Positions 1-11,238 of a stretch of DNA of 64,000 bases are shown one piece after another. Within the stretch, counting starts at the first letter, position 1; each line of letters opens with the position of its first letter. The notes beneath the pieces were generated by a model. That model saw nothing but the letters and a program-made list of their open reading frames with translations, made no database searches and had not been told where the DNA came from. This DNA is from Dirofilaria immitis. Taxonomy: Eukaryota > Nematoda > Chromadorea > Rhabditida > Onchocercidae. The stretch lies in the NCBI GenBank assembly GCA_024305405.1, contig JAKNDB010000064.1, forward strand, positions 310,001 through 374,000. The letters run 5' to 3'. Made by a program: the position numbers and the translations under genes.

Positions 1-1525
1 ATTAATTAAATTTCTGAAATCTTGTAGTAACCAATATCGTTGTTTCGGGAATGGTTCATCAATATCCGCATATGTCCATGGACCAGCAATTCGTGTTTGT
101 AGTCCTGTCTGATAGCAACGTAAACGTGTTGAAATATCACGAGGATAATTTCGAATATAATCATTAAAATATGTTGGTATAAACATTGGCCTAATTTTAG
201 AATCAATACGTATAACACTTGATACATCAATAATATCACTCAAATCTAAATTATTAATATTTAATCAATAAATAATGAAATAAAGTTTTAATTTAATGCA
301 TATTTCATTTATTTGAATATCATTTACCTTAATTAATGAAGAAATCGAGAAATGAATTCAAATTAGAATTCATTACTCGATTCAAAATAAATATGAAACT
401 TATAGAAATATTATCAAAATGTAAAAGATAATTTAACTAATAGGCTTATTGATAAATGGCATAAAATGATAAAACGATAATAAAGCTTAATTTATTGACG
501 TGAAAGACGTGATGATTCAGCGGATGAATTGTATACCTTTAATCGATTCACTATTTGTTTCAATAGTTGGCGCACCATTGAACAATAATGATGATGGTAA
601 CATATATGGAAAAACATTTTTGCAAGACAAAATTCTGGATGATTGTATGATTCACATTGCTTGAAACATGCTTCTCGTCGAATTCGAAATTCACTCTAAA
701 GATGTAAAATAAAATTTTATGCATGAGAAGCTAAATCATTGATTGATTCATAGATTTACTAATTCAATCAATATTGATATATTATAATGGTCAGAAGATT
801 AAAAACAACCTGATATACTATTTAAATATTGGATCGTATATAATTTAGGGTTAACCTTTGACCCTTTGAATTGGCTGCTTTTTTAAAATACTAAATGCTA
901 ATTTTTCTAATAAACTTTTTTAAATGCCAACCATTACAAAACACCATGGTCCCATATGCCAATCATTCGGATTACGACAGTAATTTTCCAACGAATGCAT
1001 TCCACTTGATAATTTAGTTGGACCATATCTTATAGATGGACCAAAATGACTACTAAAATCAGTCGCTTGAAAAGTTGAATTTATTTCATCCCAACGTAAA
1101 CAACTTTTACCACTGAAAAATGCAATGATAAAAATTCATCATAAAAATATATGCCTTACCTTATTCATCATTAACTCTTAATTTATCAATTTTATTATCT
1201 ACGAAATTTAATTATATCACTATGTTGTTAACAAAAAAAAAAATTAATTTAAGAAAATTAAAACTAACGAAAATGAAACAGATTGAAATCCACGATACCA
1301 TGACATACGATCAATTGATTTTCTACAACTTATCCTATGATCAATGATATTCACATTGCATGTACTAATAAAATATTTCCCATTAATTAATTTCAAGCAA
1401 ATATTTTGTCGAAATTTAGGCCGTTTATAGCAAATTGGTGTAGTAATATCAATGTTAAACATTTGAAAGATATGTTCAGTGGTAGAATTCCTACAAGAAG
1501 AAATGTTCAAAAATTGAAATAACAT
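1..1525 (-). CDS. Kringle-domain protein, partial (continues past the window's left edge)
   Basis: Read on the minus strand, four coding blocks can be followed: about 1490-1269 (possibly from an ATG at 1525), 1112-938, 695-537 and 245 to below 1. The first two join in phase (TC|T) to give a kringle fold: CRKSIDRMSWYRG, then SGKSCLRWDEIN, then LENYCRNPNDWHMGPWCFV, and EACFKQC from the third block. All six kringle cysteines, the NYCRNP core and the PWC motif are visible. Kringles bind proteins or lysines in extracellular proteins and in ROR-type receptors. No membrane segment or kinase domain is visible here, so calling it a ROR/CAM-1 receptor is not supported. The block nearest the edge holds CYQTG and GPWTYAD, which could be part of a second, degenerate kringle. 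The join between the third and fourth blocks is not resolved: the obvious donor gives the wrong phase, while donors near 500 would fit. The 5' end and signal peptide were not found. Confidence 0.72.
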
Positions 1526-4008
1526 TGTTTATTGTATTTCAATTTATTTAATTCATACAGTATAACATTAACTTTTTGCAAACTATTCTGCCGTAAACAT
1601 GGCTTTACGTCATTTATCTGAGGTAAATGACTCTGACGTAAGTTCTATCATCGTTCAGAGAAGTTACAGTACGCAAGTAACATTGTATCATCAGTAGTAT
1701 GAAGCGTATGTAATCTTTAAATCTGATCAATTAATTCTCTTAGGAAGAAAACATAAGTTACTAGGCCTATTATTCTTTCTTCTTTAAAAGTTAACCCTTG
1801 ACCTCATATTCATTTTCAAAATTTGTCAAATTAAAAAAGTGAAAACTAAAAGTGAACATCTACAGGCAGAAGATTTTCTGATATTCTTAAAACAAAATGG
1901 TGAAATTTCAAAAAAAGAAATAAATATAGGATTATCAATAGGTTGTTATCATTAACCGTTCCAAACATCCCACGCTGCTTATCTCTAGTTTGCTTATCTT
2001 ATTGTAGCAATCTCGATCGCAGTACCACGGAACAGTTGAAAGATTCCATACAGCTATCGAGATGTCTAAACGTAAAAGCCATGCAAGCAAAGAAATCATT
2101 AATGATTATCATAAATCGATCAAGTTAAACTGAATGAATATTATAGACCGATCAAGATAAAATGAATAAATGCAATAAAAAGTGAAGCAAAATTTCTTGG
2201 CCAATAATTCAGTACTTCTTATTATCACTTAACTTCTTATCATCGTTATATGATAAGATTACAATATTATTTATATATTCAAATATCGATGCACTGTTTA
2301 TCAAATTTTGTAAAAGTATGTCATAGTAAGAACAGTGCGTATTTTCATATACTCGTAATTATTACTGTAAATATGCCTGAATGTTGTATAATGTCAATTG
2401 ATATAATGATAAGTTTTGTTTCATTCTATTATGCAAACCTTTATGAAATTTAACGTTAGAAATTACAGGTATATAGTCAATGTCAAGAATTACAGGTATA
2501 AAGGCAATATTAGCAATTGAAGGCATAAAGTCGACGTCAAGAGTTACAGGTATATAGTTAATGTTAAGAGTTACAGGTATATAGTTAACGTCAAGAGTTA
2601 CAGGTATACAGATTTATGGTAAAATATGCCATCATTTTGTAATGTTTAAATTCATTAATTAATTTATTTTTTATATTTCTATTTAGTAATTAATCTATTT
2701 GTTGTAGGAAATAATTGGTTATCATCTTTATCTTGCTATCATGATTTCTAAAATGACTAATTAATAAATAAACTTGAATGGTATATTAATAATATCTGAT
2801 CGAAAATGAAAAGTTCAAATCGTTGAATTATTTGAATAAGGCGTGATCATAAGAAAGCAATGAACAAATATTTTTTTATTTATATTTTAAAAATTCAAAT
2901 TTCTCGACAACAAACAATCGTAACTTCTCGATTATAAGTTCTATAATTTTTAAATCAAAAAATTAAGTAATTTGCATAAAAGTTCGATATGTATAATATC
3001 GCTGATCGAAGAATCTATCCAAGTTAGAAATTCAGTTAATCCAATATTCAGATATATGTTAAATGTAGAAAAATTACCAAACAAATAATTCTATTGATAA
3101 AAAGAATATTTTTGATATATTTATGTAAAATAATTTTGATAAAATAATATCACAGATATCAACTAATGAATGTATAATATCAAAAATAATAAATTATTAA
3201 GCAAATATTTTTATCATAAAAATATTCGCTTAGTTTATATAATTTAATCATTGAAAAAATTATTATCAAATTTAAATTTTAAATTTCATATCTATAAACT
3301 TTTTTATCGATAAGCTCTAATTTCGATTTCAAATTTTGATTATTTTTTAATCAGTCAAAAATATTTATCATATATTATAATATAGAATCTGAATGACATA
3401 TTGCTTTTAAATCGTAGAAGGCATAACTTTTATTAAAGCAATAATTTGCATGATCGATAATCTGTTGAAGATTCTGATTAATTCATTCGTTTATTCATTA
3501 ATCGAAATTATAAATTTAATTAATACAGTACTTCAAACTTTCATATTTTATTAATTATATCGATGAAGGATAATATATATTCATTTGAATGCACTCATTT
3601 ATGCAGCATTAGATAGTCTTATAGATCGAATTTTTCTCCAAGAATATCCGAGAGGAATCAGAATCATCATTAATCAATTTCATCTAAGATATCATAAAAA
3701 CATATAGTAATATTCGATGATTTAGAAATTTAAAAAAAAAAAAGAAAGCAATCATGGTAAATGAGAAACAAGGATGATTTGTTTTTTGTTTAATCACATT
3801 TTAATAAAAGAAAAAATTTGATCATTGGTTTATATATCATATCAAACAGATCATAGTTCACGCTGTTAATATATCAATCACGTTTAATTGTCAACATGAT
3901 ACAGTATTTATGCTATTTTCACGTTTTATTTCTTTTTTTTACTTTGCTTTCTTTTCGAGAATAAAATATCGATAAAGTGAATATCAAGAATACATACTGA
4001 TCTATTGA
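1526..4008. other. Intergenic, no gene recognised
   Basis: AT-rich DNA between two minus-strand genes. Apart from the 27-bp tandem repeat at 2452-2611 I see no coding or RNA gene that I can support. Short open stretches near 1943-2128 and 2250-2453 have no recognisable protein features. It probably includes the promoter and missing 5' exons of the kringle gene, and the 3' flank of the gene ending at 4009. Confidence 0.5.
2452..2611. repeat. 27-bp tandem repeat, about six degenerate copies
   Basis: The unit is close to AGTTACAGGTATATAGTTA followed by ACGTCAAG, giving a 27-bp period. The three right-hand copies are nearly identical and the left-hand copies have diverged (for example AATTACAGG and AATTGAAGG). 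No coding potential is seen. Confidence 0.8.
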
Positions 4009-4628
4009 TTATTCGAGTTCAACATCAATTGCTGCTGGATTCTTCTTATCACCGTGGAGAAAATAAAAATATGTGACTGCATCATTTACAGTTAAATCTT
4101 TAATTTTCAATATGCCATTCTCGAATGATAATCGATCACCGTATCTTTCACGCTGAAATGATGATTATTATGAATCGTTTCTGAAACCATTATTATCATT
4201 TGTAGCCTTTTATAATTCGAAATGGATAAATAAAATTAACCGAATTTTTGATTTAAAAAAATATTCAACGATTGAAAATAAGAAACCGAAGGTTTATGCA
4301 TATCTATGTATAACTATTATTATCATTGAAATGATATGCAATAAATTTGCATTTTAAAACTTACGCCATAATTAGTGATCTTTCCATTTTGCAGAATGTA
4401 TTTGTAATTCTTTTCATAATCATTTAATTCCAAACTTCTACTTTGAAATTCCATTTCCTTAGAATTAGATTTGTCATCATTTTTCAAAACTTCAACTTTA
4501 ACATCCAATACTCCTTTGCCAAGTTGTAAGTTTACGGTACTGCCAAGTTTTTCCTTTTGTTTCAATAATAAACTTGAACTTTGAGCAAATGACAATGCCG
4601 CAATGTATGCGAATAATGCAATTTTCAT
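4009..4628 (-). CDS. Small secreted Ig-like (V-set-like) protein without cysteines, copy A
   Basis: Two exons on the minus strand, 4628-4365 and 4152-4009, joined in phase 0 at a GTAAGT donor and a TTTCAG acceptor, give a 135-residue protein. It starts with a clear signal peptide (MKIALFAYIAALSFAQ). The rest resembles one Ig V-type domain: a B-strand-like LGSTVNLQLGKG, and near the C-terminus GDRLSFENGILKIKDLTVND followed by AVTYFYFLHG. This matches the usual L-x-I-x-x-L-x-x-x-D-x-x-x-Y pattern at the end of an Ig fold. The mature protein has no cysteine, so the normal disulfide is absent. A diverged relative lies at 13061-14196 with the same phase-0 intron position. The probable role is extracellular, but the ligand is unknown. 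An AATAAA on the minus strand lies just downstream (near 3925). Confidence 0.82.
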
Positions 4629-5530
4629 ATTACCGAAAGAAAAGTAACAAATATATTGAAATCAAAAAAAAACAACGCATATTTTTAATTAATTCGAATA
4701 TTAATTAGTTTCATTGAATCGTTTGAATTGATAAAATATCGGTTTGAAAGTTATCACAAATTATTCGTATTGCTTAGATTTTATATCAAATTAATATTAA
4801 AAGCTTAAATGAATTAAATTCTTTTTAGAAATAATTAATTATCCATCGATTGCTATGAATAAAATAACAATTAATAAAACTTTCATTTAAGAGTTTCATT
4901 TCATTAAAAATTAATTTTATTTAAAAGAAAAAATTTAATGGAATTTATTCAAAAATAATTCATAAAATTAAAATATTAAATTAACAATAGAAATTCAATT
5001 TCATTTCATTCGCAAATTATATTTCAAATATTATTATTACTTTTTTCCATTAAAAAATTCATCCTTCCTTTCACATTACTGAATTTTTATTATTTTTTGA
5101 CTGACAAAAAAAATTTAAGCAAATTCCTAACAATTTATTTCATTCTTATCATATCATCATGATTTCTGATAAATGATAAGGGATATATTTATAACAAAGT
5201 TTGTTAATTCTTCTTTAATACGACAAAGTTAGAAATAATAAAAAAAAGAGGAAAAAGTTTCTGAATGGAATTTTTCGCAATAGTGGCAAGAAATGATTGG
5301 AAACTTAGCTGGGTTAAAATGAACAATTTCTCTTTCTTACCAACTGATCCATACATCTACTCCAAAAAGATCAATCATTGATCTAATTTTGAACACTTCA
5401 ATGATTGATTTATTTTGAACAGAAAACCTCCTTCGGGAAGATTTTTGTTTACTTCTATTCTATTAAGTATTTTATAATTAATAATTAATTTTCAAAGAAT
5501 ATTTCATTTAACCTTTCCTTTGATATATAG
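4629..5530. other. Intergenic, no gene recognised
   Basis: AT-rich upstream flank of the Ig-like gene. No open frame of useful length, RNA gene or ordered repeat was seen. It should hold the promoter of the minus-strand gene. Confidence 0.5.
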
Positions 5531-5588
5531 TGCATGCGTATCTATAGAATGTATGTATGTAATGCATGTATGTAATAGATATGTATGT

Positions 5589-6156
5589 TGTCGCGCCTTT
5601 ATTGGGTGTGAGCTGACGTCGAGGGGACCAAATGTCACCAGTGTTGGGTATTGAGTAGGGTGTAGTAGAGCTGTATTGAAAGCACACCGTGAAGCCGAAA
5701 CGTTTATTACTGATTGTACTTAAGTGATAACAATAATATTGATGATGATCACTCGTGGTTTATATCTTCCCAGAAGTGGAAGTGGTTAATTCTAGCACCG
5801 GAAACATACCGGATATGGAGGAAACATTACAGTAAGATTAAAAGGGAGATTCGCGTGGGAAAATAAGCGTTTAAACATAAAGATGTGGATTGGGATACGG
5901 AGGAAACATTACAGTACGATTAAAAGAGGGATTAGAGTGGGAAAATAAGCGTTTAAACAAAAGGATGTAGATTGGTTAGATAACAACAAAAACGTGTGAA
6001 AAAGAATTTTAAGGAATGTGGATATGACTGGGATGATTCATAGTTTCATGAGCATTAATTTACAGTGAGTAATCTATTTGCTTATTTGTTTACAATAAGA
6101 AATTTATTTAATTATGTAATTGTATGTTGGAGTTTCGCGAATCAGCGTTCGCGACA
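5589..6156. mobile_element. Solo-LTR-like insertion, 568 bp
   Basis: This block is richer in GC than its surroundings and interrupts a TGTA microsatellite. It begins TGTCGCG and ends CGCGACA, so it has 7-bp inverted ends with TG...CA termini, as LTRs do. It is flanked by the identical 9-mer TATGTATGT (5580-5588 and 6157-6165), which could be a target-site duplication, but the microsatellite makes that ambiguous. There is no coding sequence, so an isolated LTR (for example of a BEL/Pao or Gypsy element) is the best guess. A non-autonomous DNA transposon is the alternative, because a 9-bp duplication is long for an LTR element. An internal 82-bp unit is duplicated at about 5811-5975. Confidence 0.6.
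5811..5975. repeat. Two tandem copies of an 82-bp unit inside the LTR-like insertion
   Basis: GGAGGAAACATTACAGTA at 5817 recurs at 5899, and the following AAAATAAGCGTTTAAACA also recurs 82 bp later. The copies differ at about ten positions. Such internal duplications are common in LTRs. Confidence 0.8.
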
Positions 6157-6318
6157 TATGTATGTAATGTATGTGTGTAATGCATGCATGTATGTAATGC
6201 ATGCGTATGCATGGAGTGTATGTATGTATGTGTGTATGTAATGTGTGCATGTATGTAATGCATGTATGTATGTATATGTATGTACGTATGTATATATATA
6301 TATGTATGTATGTATGTG
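6157..6318. repeat. TGTA/TGCA microsatellite tract
   Basis: Interrupted TGTA, TGCA and TATA repeats on the right of the insertion, continuing the tract at about 5545-5588 on its left. The frame read on the minus strand is only a Tyr/Ile/His/Thr repeat and is not a gene. Confidence 0.85.
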
Positions 6319-6421
6319 ATGTGAAATATTTATTTATTTGAGGAGGGTGAAAACAACAATGCTTTACATAGCAATATATTTGGAATTTATTTTTCAAAAA
6401 ATTTTTGGAATAATTTTCAAT

Positions 6422-6567
6422 AAATGATAGCTAATATCTGATAAATGATAACATAAAAATAAATATTTGATTAAATGCTAATATCTGATAAATGATAACA
6501 TAAAAATAAATATTTGATTAAATGCTAATATCTGATAAATGATAACATAAAATAAATATTTAATTAA
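6422..6567. repeat. 47-bp tandem repeat, about three copies
   Basis: CTAATATCTGATAAATGATA starts at 6431, 6478 and 6525, giving an exact 47-bp period. The last copy loses homology after about 6567. Confidence 0.85.
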
Positions 6568-6867
6568 TTTTCATATTTATTATTAATAAATAATAATAAT
6601 AATAAATAGTTAGTTATTTATTCATTTTTATTGATATAATTTTGTTAAATTCAAATAATAATAATAATAACTAATAATATATTATGCCATATATATATGT
6701 CTAAAAATATATTTTACGCTTTCCTTTCCTTCGTTCATAATTAAAAGCTTTAAAATTTTTAAAAAGTTTAAAATAAAATGAGTAATGAATATTTATTCTA
6801 AAATGTATATATCTCAGTGTAATAAGACAAAAATATTAAAGTAAAATAGTTTAATTTAAACAAAGGA

Positions 6868-7185
6868 AGTATAGAATATAATTAATAATAATAATAATCA
6901 TAGATGATAATAATAATAATAATAGACAATGATAATAATAATAATAGTCATGGGTAGTAACAATAATAACAACAATTAATAGTAATGATAAATAATGAAT
7001 ATTAATAATAATAATAATAATCATAGATGATAAAAATAATAACAACAATTAATAGTAATGATAAATAATGAATATTAATAATAATAATAATAATCATAGA
7101 TGATAAAAATAATAACAACAATTAATAGTAATGATAAATAATGAATATTAATAACAATAATAATCATAGATAATAATAATAATAA
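6868..7185. repeat. AAT-rich array with a 73-bp higher-order unit
   Basis: A (TAA)n microsatellite contains larger units with TCATAGATGATAAAAATAAT at 7021 and 7094, a period of 73 bp. The units contain AACAACAATTAATAGTAATG. The array is not coding. Confidence 0.8.
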
Positions 7186-9310
7186 ATACAATTCAATCAT
7201 TATTTAAGAAAAAGTTTAAAATTATTTTTTCATTCATTCAAACCATTTCGTTTTAGCATAAAGCACCGAACTATTTCTATTTTTATTTCAGTTTTTTTTT
7301 ATTTCTTTTGCAGATTTAGTTTTTAAATGAACCAAAAACAAATCTGTTTAACAAACTGATTTTATCATTTGATAATATTATTTTATCATTCCTCTCTTTT
7401 CCCTATATTTTCTATTATTATTATCGTTATTATGATAATTTCCCTTAGTGATTCACAATTTACAACAAATTTGTTAGAATATGAAGAAATAACTTATAAT
7501 ATTCAAAATAATTTATAGTTGAAAAATCTTCAAATTTAATATTATTTAGTAATCTTCTTTTCGAACACCGATGATTCAGCTTAATATCCTTCTTTTTTTT
7601 TTCTAGAAAAACTAGTTTGCAAAATTCGAACCTATAGATGAATAATGAGTTATGATTCATCATTGTATTGAGTAATAATCGTTAAAAAAATGTCTATATG
7701 TTTCTTATAGAAAAAGAGAGGTTGAGAAAAGGTAGGAAAAGATAAATGATTAATTGAACAGGTGTAAAATACATTAAAACACAAAATCAGTGCTAAAAGC
7801 AAATAATATCATCTCAGGTAAGGTTGTTAGTTTACCATTTAAAAATTTTAAATTTAACTTTAAATAAAAATCAATCCTTTATCCAATTTTTCCTATACCA
7901 TCTTGTTTAGTTAACAGTCAGTGATTTAAATTATCATAAAATAAAACTTAAAATCTATAAATAGTAGTTCAACTCTCGATATGGATATTATATTCTTTCA
8001 AACTTTCTGGCACTAACTTCCCCCATCTAATAATTCCATTCTCTCGGAAACTTAAGTTATACTATCTTCTTTTTTTCATCTAACAACGATAAGCAAACTA
8101 TATTGTCCTAAGGGATAAATAACAAAGGGTACTAAATATTTACGGACCGTATTTAACTGATGCTTTAAATGTTAGCAATCGATGATGACAGTTGTATTAG
8201 TCACGGATTTGGAATGATAAAGGTCAAGGTGGAGGGTCAATCGTCATCGAAGATACACAAGGGAAGAAGTAAATAATGCATTTTTCCAATTTCTTATTTT
8301 TATTCTCCCAGAAATGTTTATTAAATGAATGAAATATTTCATTTCATTTGCATAAATATAGTTATGATTGAATGAGAATGCATTTAGAATATATGATAAT
8401 AATACGATAGATATTTCGTTATCATTCATGTTCGGGGTGAAATGAATCATAATGCTTTCTATATAATATAACATTTAGGGTTAGTAGTACTTATCATTTA
8501 TTAATTTTTTTCTGTTTTCTTTTCTCTTCTTCTATTTTCCTTCATTCATTTTCCTGTTCTTTTCATTACATAAATGTGCTTGGTTATTCTTTTTCCAGAT
8601 AGTGTTGATCAAAATTTTTGATGCTTTCTTTATTCTAAATTAAAAGTCGTTTTCATCTTTCTTATTACTTTTGCTTTCATTTGTACATTTTCTTTCTTTC
8701 TTTCTTATTCTTAACCTTTTTATCATTTTTAAAAAGGTAAATTGCAATATCTAAAATGTTTTGTCTTAAATGTTCCAAAAAAAAAAATTCATTTGATTGT
8801 TACAGAGTTCTGGAATAAAATATCTTTGAGAAGATTTTAAAGATATTTGTTTAAGTGGATTTTTTTATACCAGTAGATTTTGCACTTAAATTGTTGAAAA
8901 GTTTTGATATTTCTTATTGGTTTTTATTTTTAGTAAGGTCAAAAATTAGCAGTGTTCTTTTGCATTATTATATCAAAAATTTAATGTTTTTCTTTTTTTC
9001 AGATTTGCAATAGTTTATCCAATGAACTAAATAGGTTATTGAGTTATGACTTTTATTATTTTTCGTTTCGAAATATTAGCCAAAGAAACTAATTGTTGTT
9101 TGATTGATTTACATATATTTTTATGGTTTTAAACTCTTTGTATTTGTTAATTCTATTCTTTATCATTATAATTATTAATTATATTATTGATATTTCATTT
9201 AGTGCAACTTACTATCATTCTTATCATATTATGTGTGGCTTTTTCAATCTATTCACATATTTTTTGAGGATTGTTATGATTTCAGATTATTATCAAACTG
9301 AAGAGAAAGT
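7186..9310. other. Intergenic, no gene recognised
   Basis: AT-rich sequence with T-rich tracts. Open stretches at 7460-7663, 8244-8474 and 9123-9314 show no domain, signal peptide or splice context that I can support. The right end probably contains the promoter of the phosphatase gene. Confidence 0.45.
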
Positions 9311-9324
9311 GTAGTATTTAAAAA
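9308..9324 (+). promoter_or_regulatory. Candidate 5' splice-leader acceptor of the phosphatase gene
   Basis: A GTGTAG acceptor ends at 9313, eleven bases before the ATG at 9325. In nematodes this layout fits trans-splicing of a spliced leader, but it could also be an ordinary intron acceptor in the 5' UTR. Confidence 0.4.
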
Positions 9325-11238
9325 ATGTCGATCCTAGAGAAAATACGTAAAGCTCGAGAAGATCTAAAAACTGTTGAAACTACGTAAGCTTCTTTTTTTT
9401 GATATTTTCATAATAGTAATTTAAGCAACATTTTTCAGTCGGCTGCTAGGAAAGTTATTGATTTCCATTAATAATTGTGCATACAATTCATTCTTGAAAT
9501 ATATTTGCATAAATCTTCAAAAATATCAAATATGTTCGTCAAACTATTTCGCTTAAATTATTTTGATGATTTGTGAACTTGATTATTGATGATTTTATAT
9601 GTCTCGAAGATTAATTTAAGTGTTCATTTGCGATATTATATTTATATCTAGTGCGAACTAGAATTTCTAACTTAGTCTTTTTTAAATAGTATAACTTTAC
9701 TTATTTTACAAATAGTTTAAAAATTTCAGAGTGACAATGGAAGATGGTAGAGTAGCGAAAGAAAAACGTTCAAGCAAAGGCGAATTCGTTTATGTAGATG
9801 AAGAAGATGAAGATGCAACTAGTAATGGTGATGAGACAAAAGAGATGCAAGAGGTTGAAATTACTTTCACTAAAAGAGTAATTTGAATGGTTCACAAAAA
9901 GAATGTTCGGAAGCTGGAAGTAATATTTCATTGTCGAATAAACAGCTAAAAAACGATCGTATCGGCAGAATTTAGGCTATGTGCTTGATTTAAAACCTGA
10001 TCTACAGATGGCGAATGTAGCAAAGGGAATCTATCTTGGTACGTACAATACTGAAAATATTTTTTTTTTCGTATAGTTTTGCTCAGGTAATAGAATGTTA
10101 ATACTAATCTTTAATGAAAGCTGATATTGTTTGAAAAGGCTCTACTTGGTAGTTATTATAATTTCATTGGTATGCTTTTTGTGCAGTCTATTATATGTGT
10201 CCCCAAGAAAATTTTGAAACTGCATTTTCATTCTCTTATCACCTGAGAAATTGTAACTAATTGTTTGAATTAGTAGATGAAAGTAAATAAATGAAGAAGA
10301 AATAAGGTTGATAAATTGCTTCATTTATTAGGATCTTTTCATGGATGTTATGACACTTCAGTTGGGATACTTTTTCTTATTCATTATATTACACTGCTGT
10401 TATTGTTGTTATTATTCATTCACAAAATTCCTTGCTTAATTTTCAATTTAGCATTACATTTTACAACATTATTTGAACATAAATTAATTAATATCATTGT
10501 AGGAAGTCAAGATGTAGCACATGATTATGATATTCTCATGGCGCATAATATCACACATATAATCAACTGTGCGACTGGTGTAAAAACATTTTTTGGGATC
10601 AATTAAATATTTGACATTTGATGTATTAGATTTACCCTGGACCAATCTTGAGCAGCATTTCGACAAATGTCATGAGTTCATGGAGGAAGCAGTACAAAGT
10701 GGTGGAAATGTAAGTTGTTTTATTTCAAGATATGAATTTTTATAACAAAGATGGTTGCAAATTACATTATAGTTGCGGGAAAAAATTCGGATAGCAGTTT
10801 AAATTTTAAATTATGAATATTCTGCATCACGGCATTCAGTTTTTTTTCAATAAATTTCGCCAAGCTTAAATATATATCAGTTGTTCCTTTTCTAAAGATA
10901 TTAGAGCTTCCAAAGTAACCGTTTAAAAATCTCAGGATAAATTATATTGGACTGACTTCAAAATCAGTGAAATATTTTTACAGTTTTGCAAGAAGAAAGT
11001 TTTCCAGGTTCTTGTACATTGTAATGCTGGTGTATCACGATCAGCCACCATTGTTCTGTCATATATAATGCGATATAACAAAATGACATTACGAGAAGCT
11101 TTAGAACACGTAAATGCGATTAGAAAAGGTGTTAAATCTTATCTTCTTGATTATGAGAAGTATTTTCAAGCGCTAGGAGCAAATACTGAACGGAAAAGAC
11201 TTGAAGATTTTGAATTCGATTATATTTTAGCAGTTTAA
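9325..11238 (+). CDS. Dual-specificity phosphatase, DUSP19 type
   Basis: Five exons: 9325-9383, 9730-9877, 9969-10038, 10503-10709 and 11008-11238. The short 91-bp intron at 9878-9968 explains an apparent break in the frame. The order is an N-terminal charged region (MSILEKIRKAREDLKTVETT, then an acidic stretch), VLDLKPDLQ, the LGSQDVAHDYD segment, LDLPWTNLEQHFDKCHEF, and the catalytic signature VLVHCNAGVSRSATIVLSYI with the nucleophilic Cys and Arg of HCxxGxxRS. The VLDLKPDLQ and GSQD blocks are typical of DUSP19 (SKRP1), which binds MAPK-pathway kinases. The C-terminus ends ...FEFDYILAV. In exon 4 the frame breaks at a run of six T (10589-10594). With five T the reading joins FLGSIKYLTFD to LDLPWTN as in the family, so a homopolymer error is more likely than a pseudogene. 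An acceptor at 10983 would add eight in-frame residues and is less likely. Confidence 0.85.

Noticed and set aside
9870..9985. Apparent double frameshift in the phosphatase gene
   Set aside because: A 91-bp intron (9878-9968, GTAATT donor and GGCAG acceptor, phase 0) joins both sides in frame, so no break is needed here.
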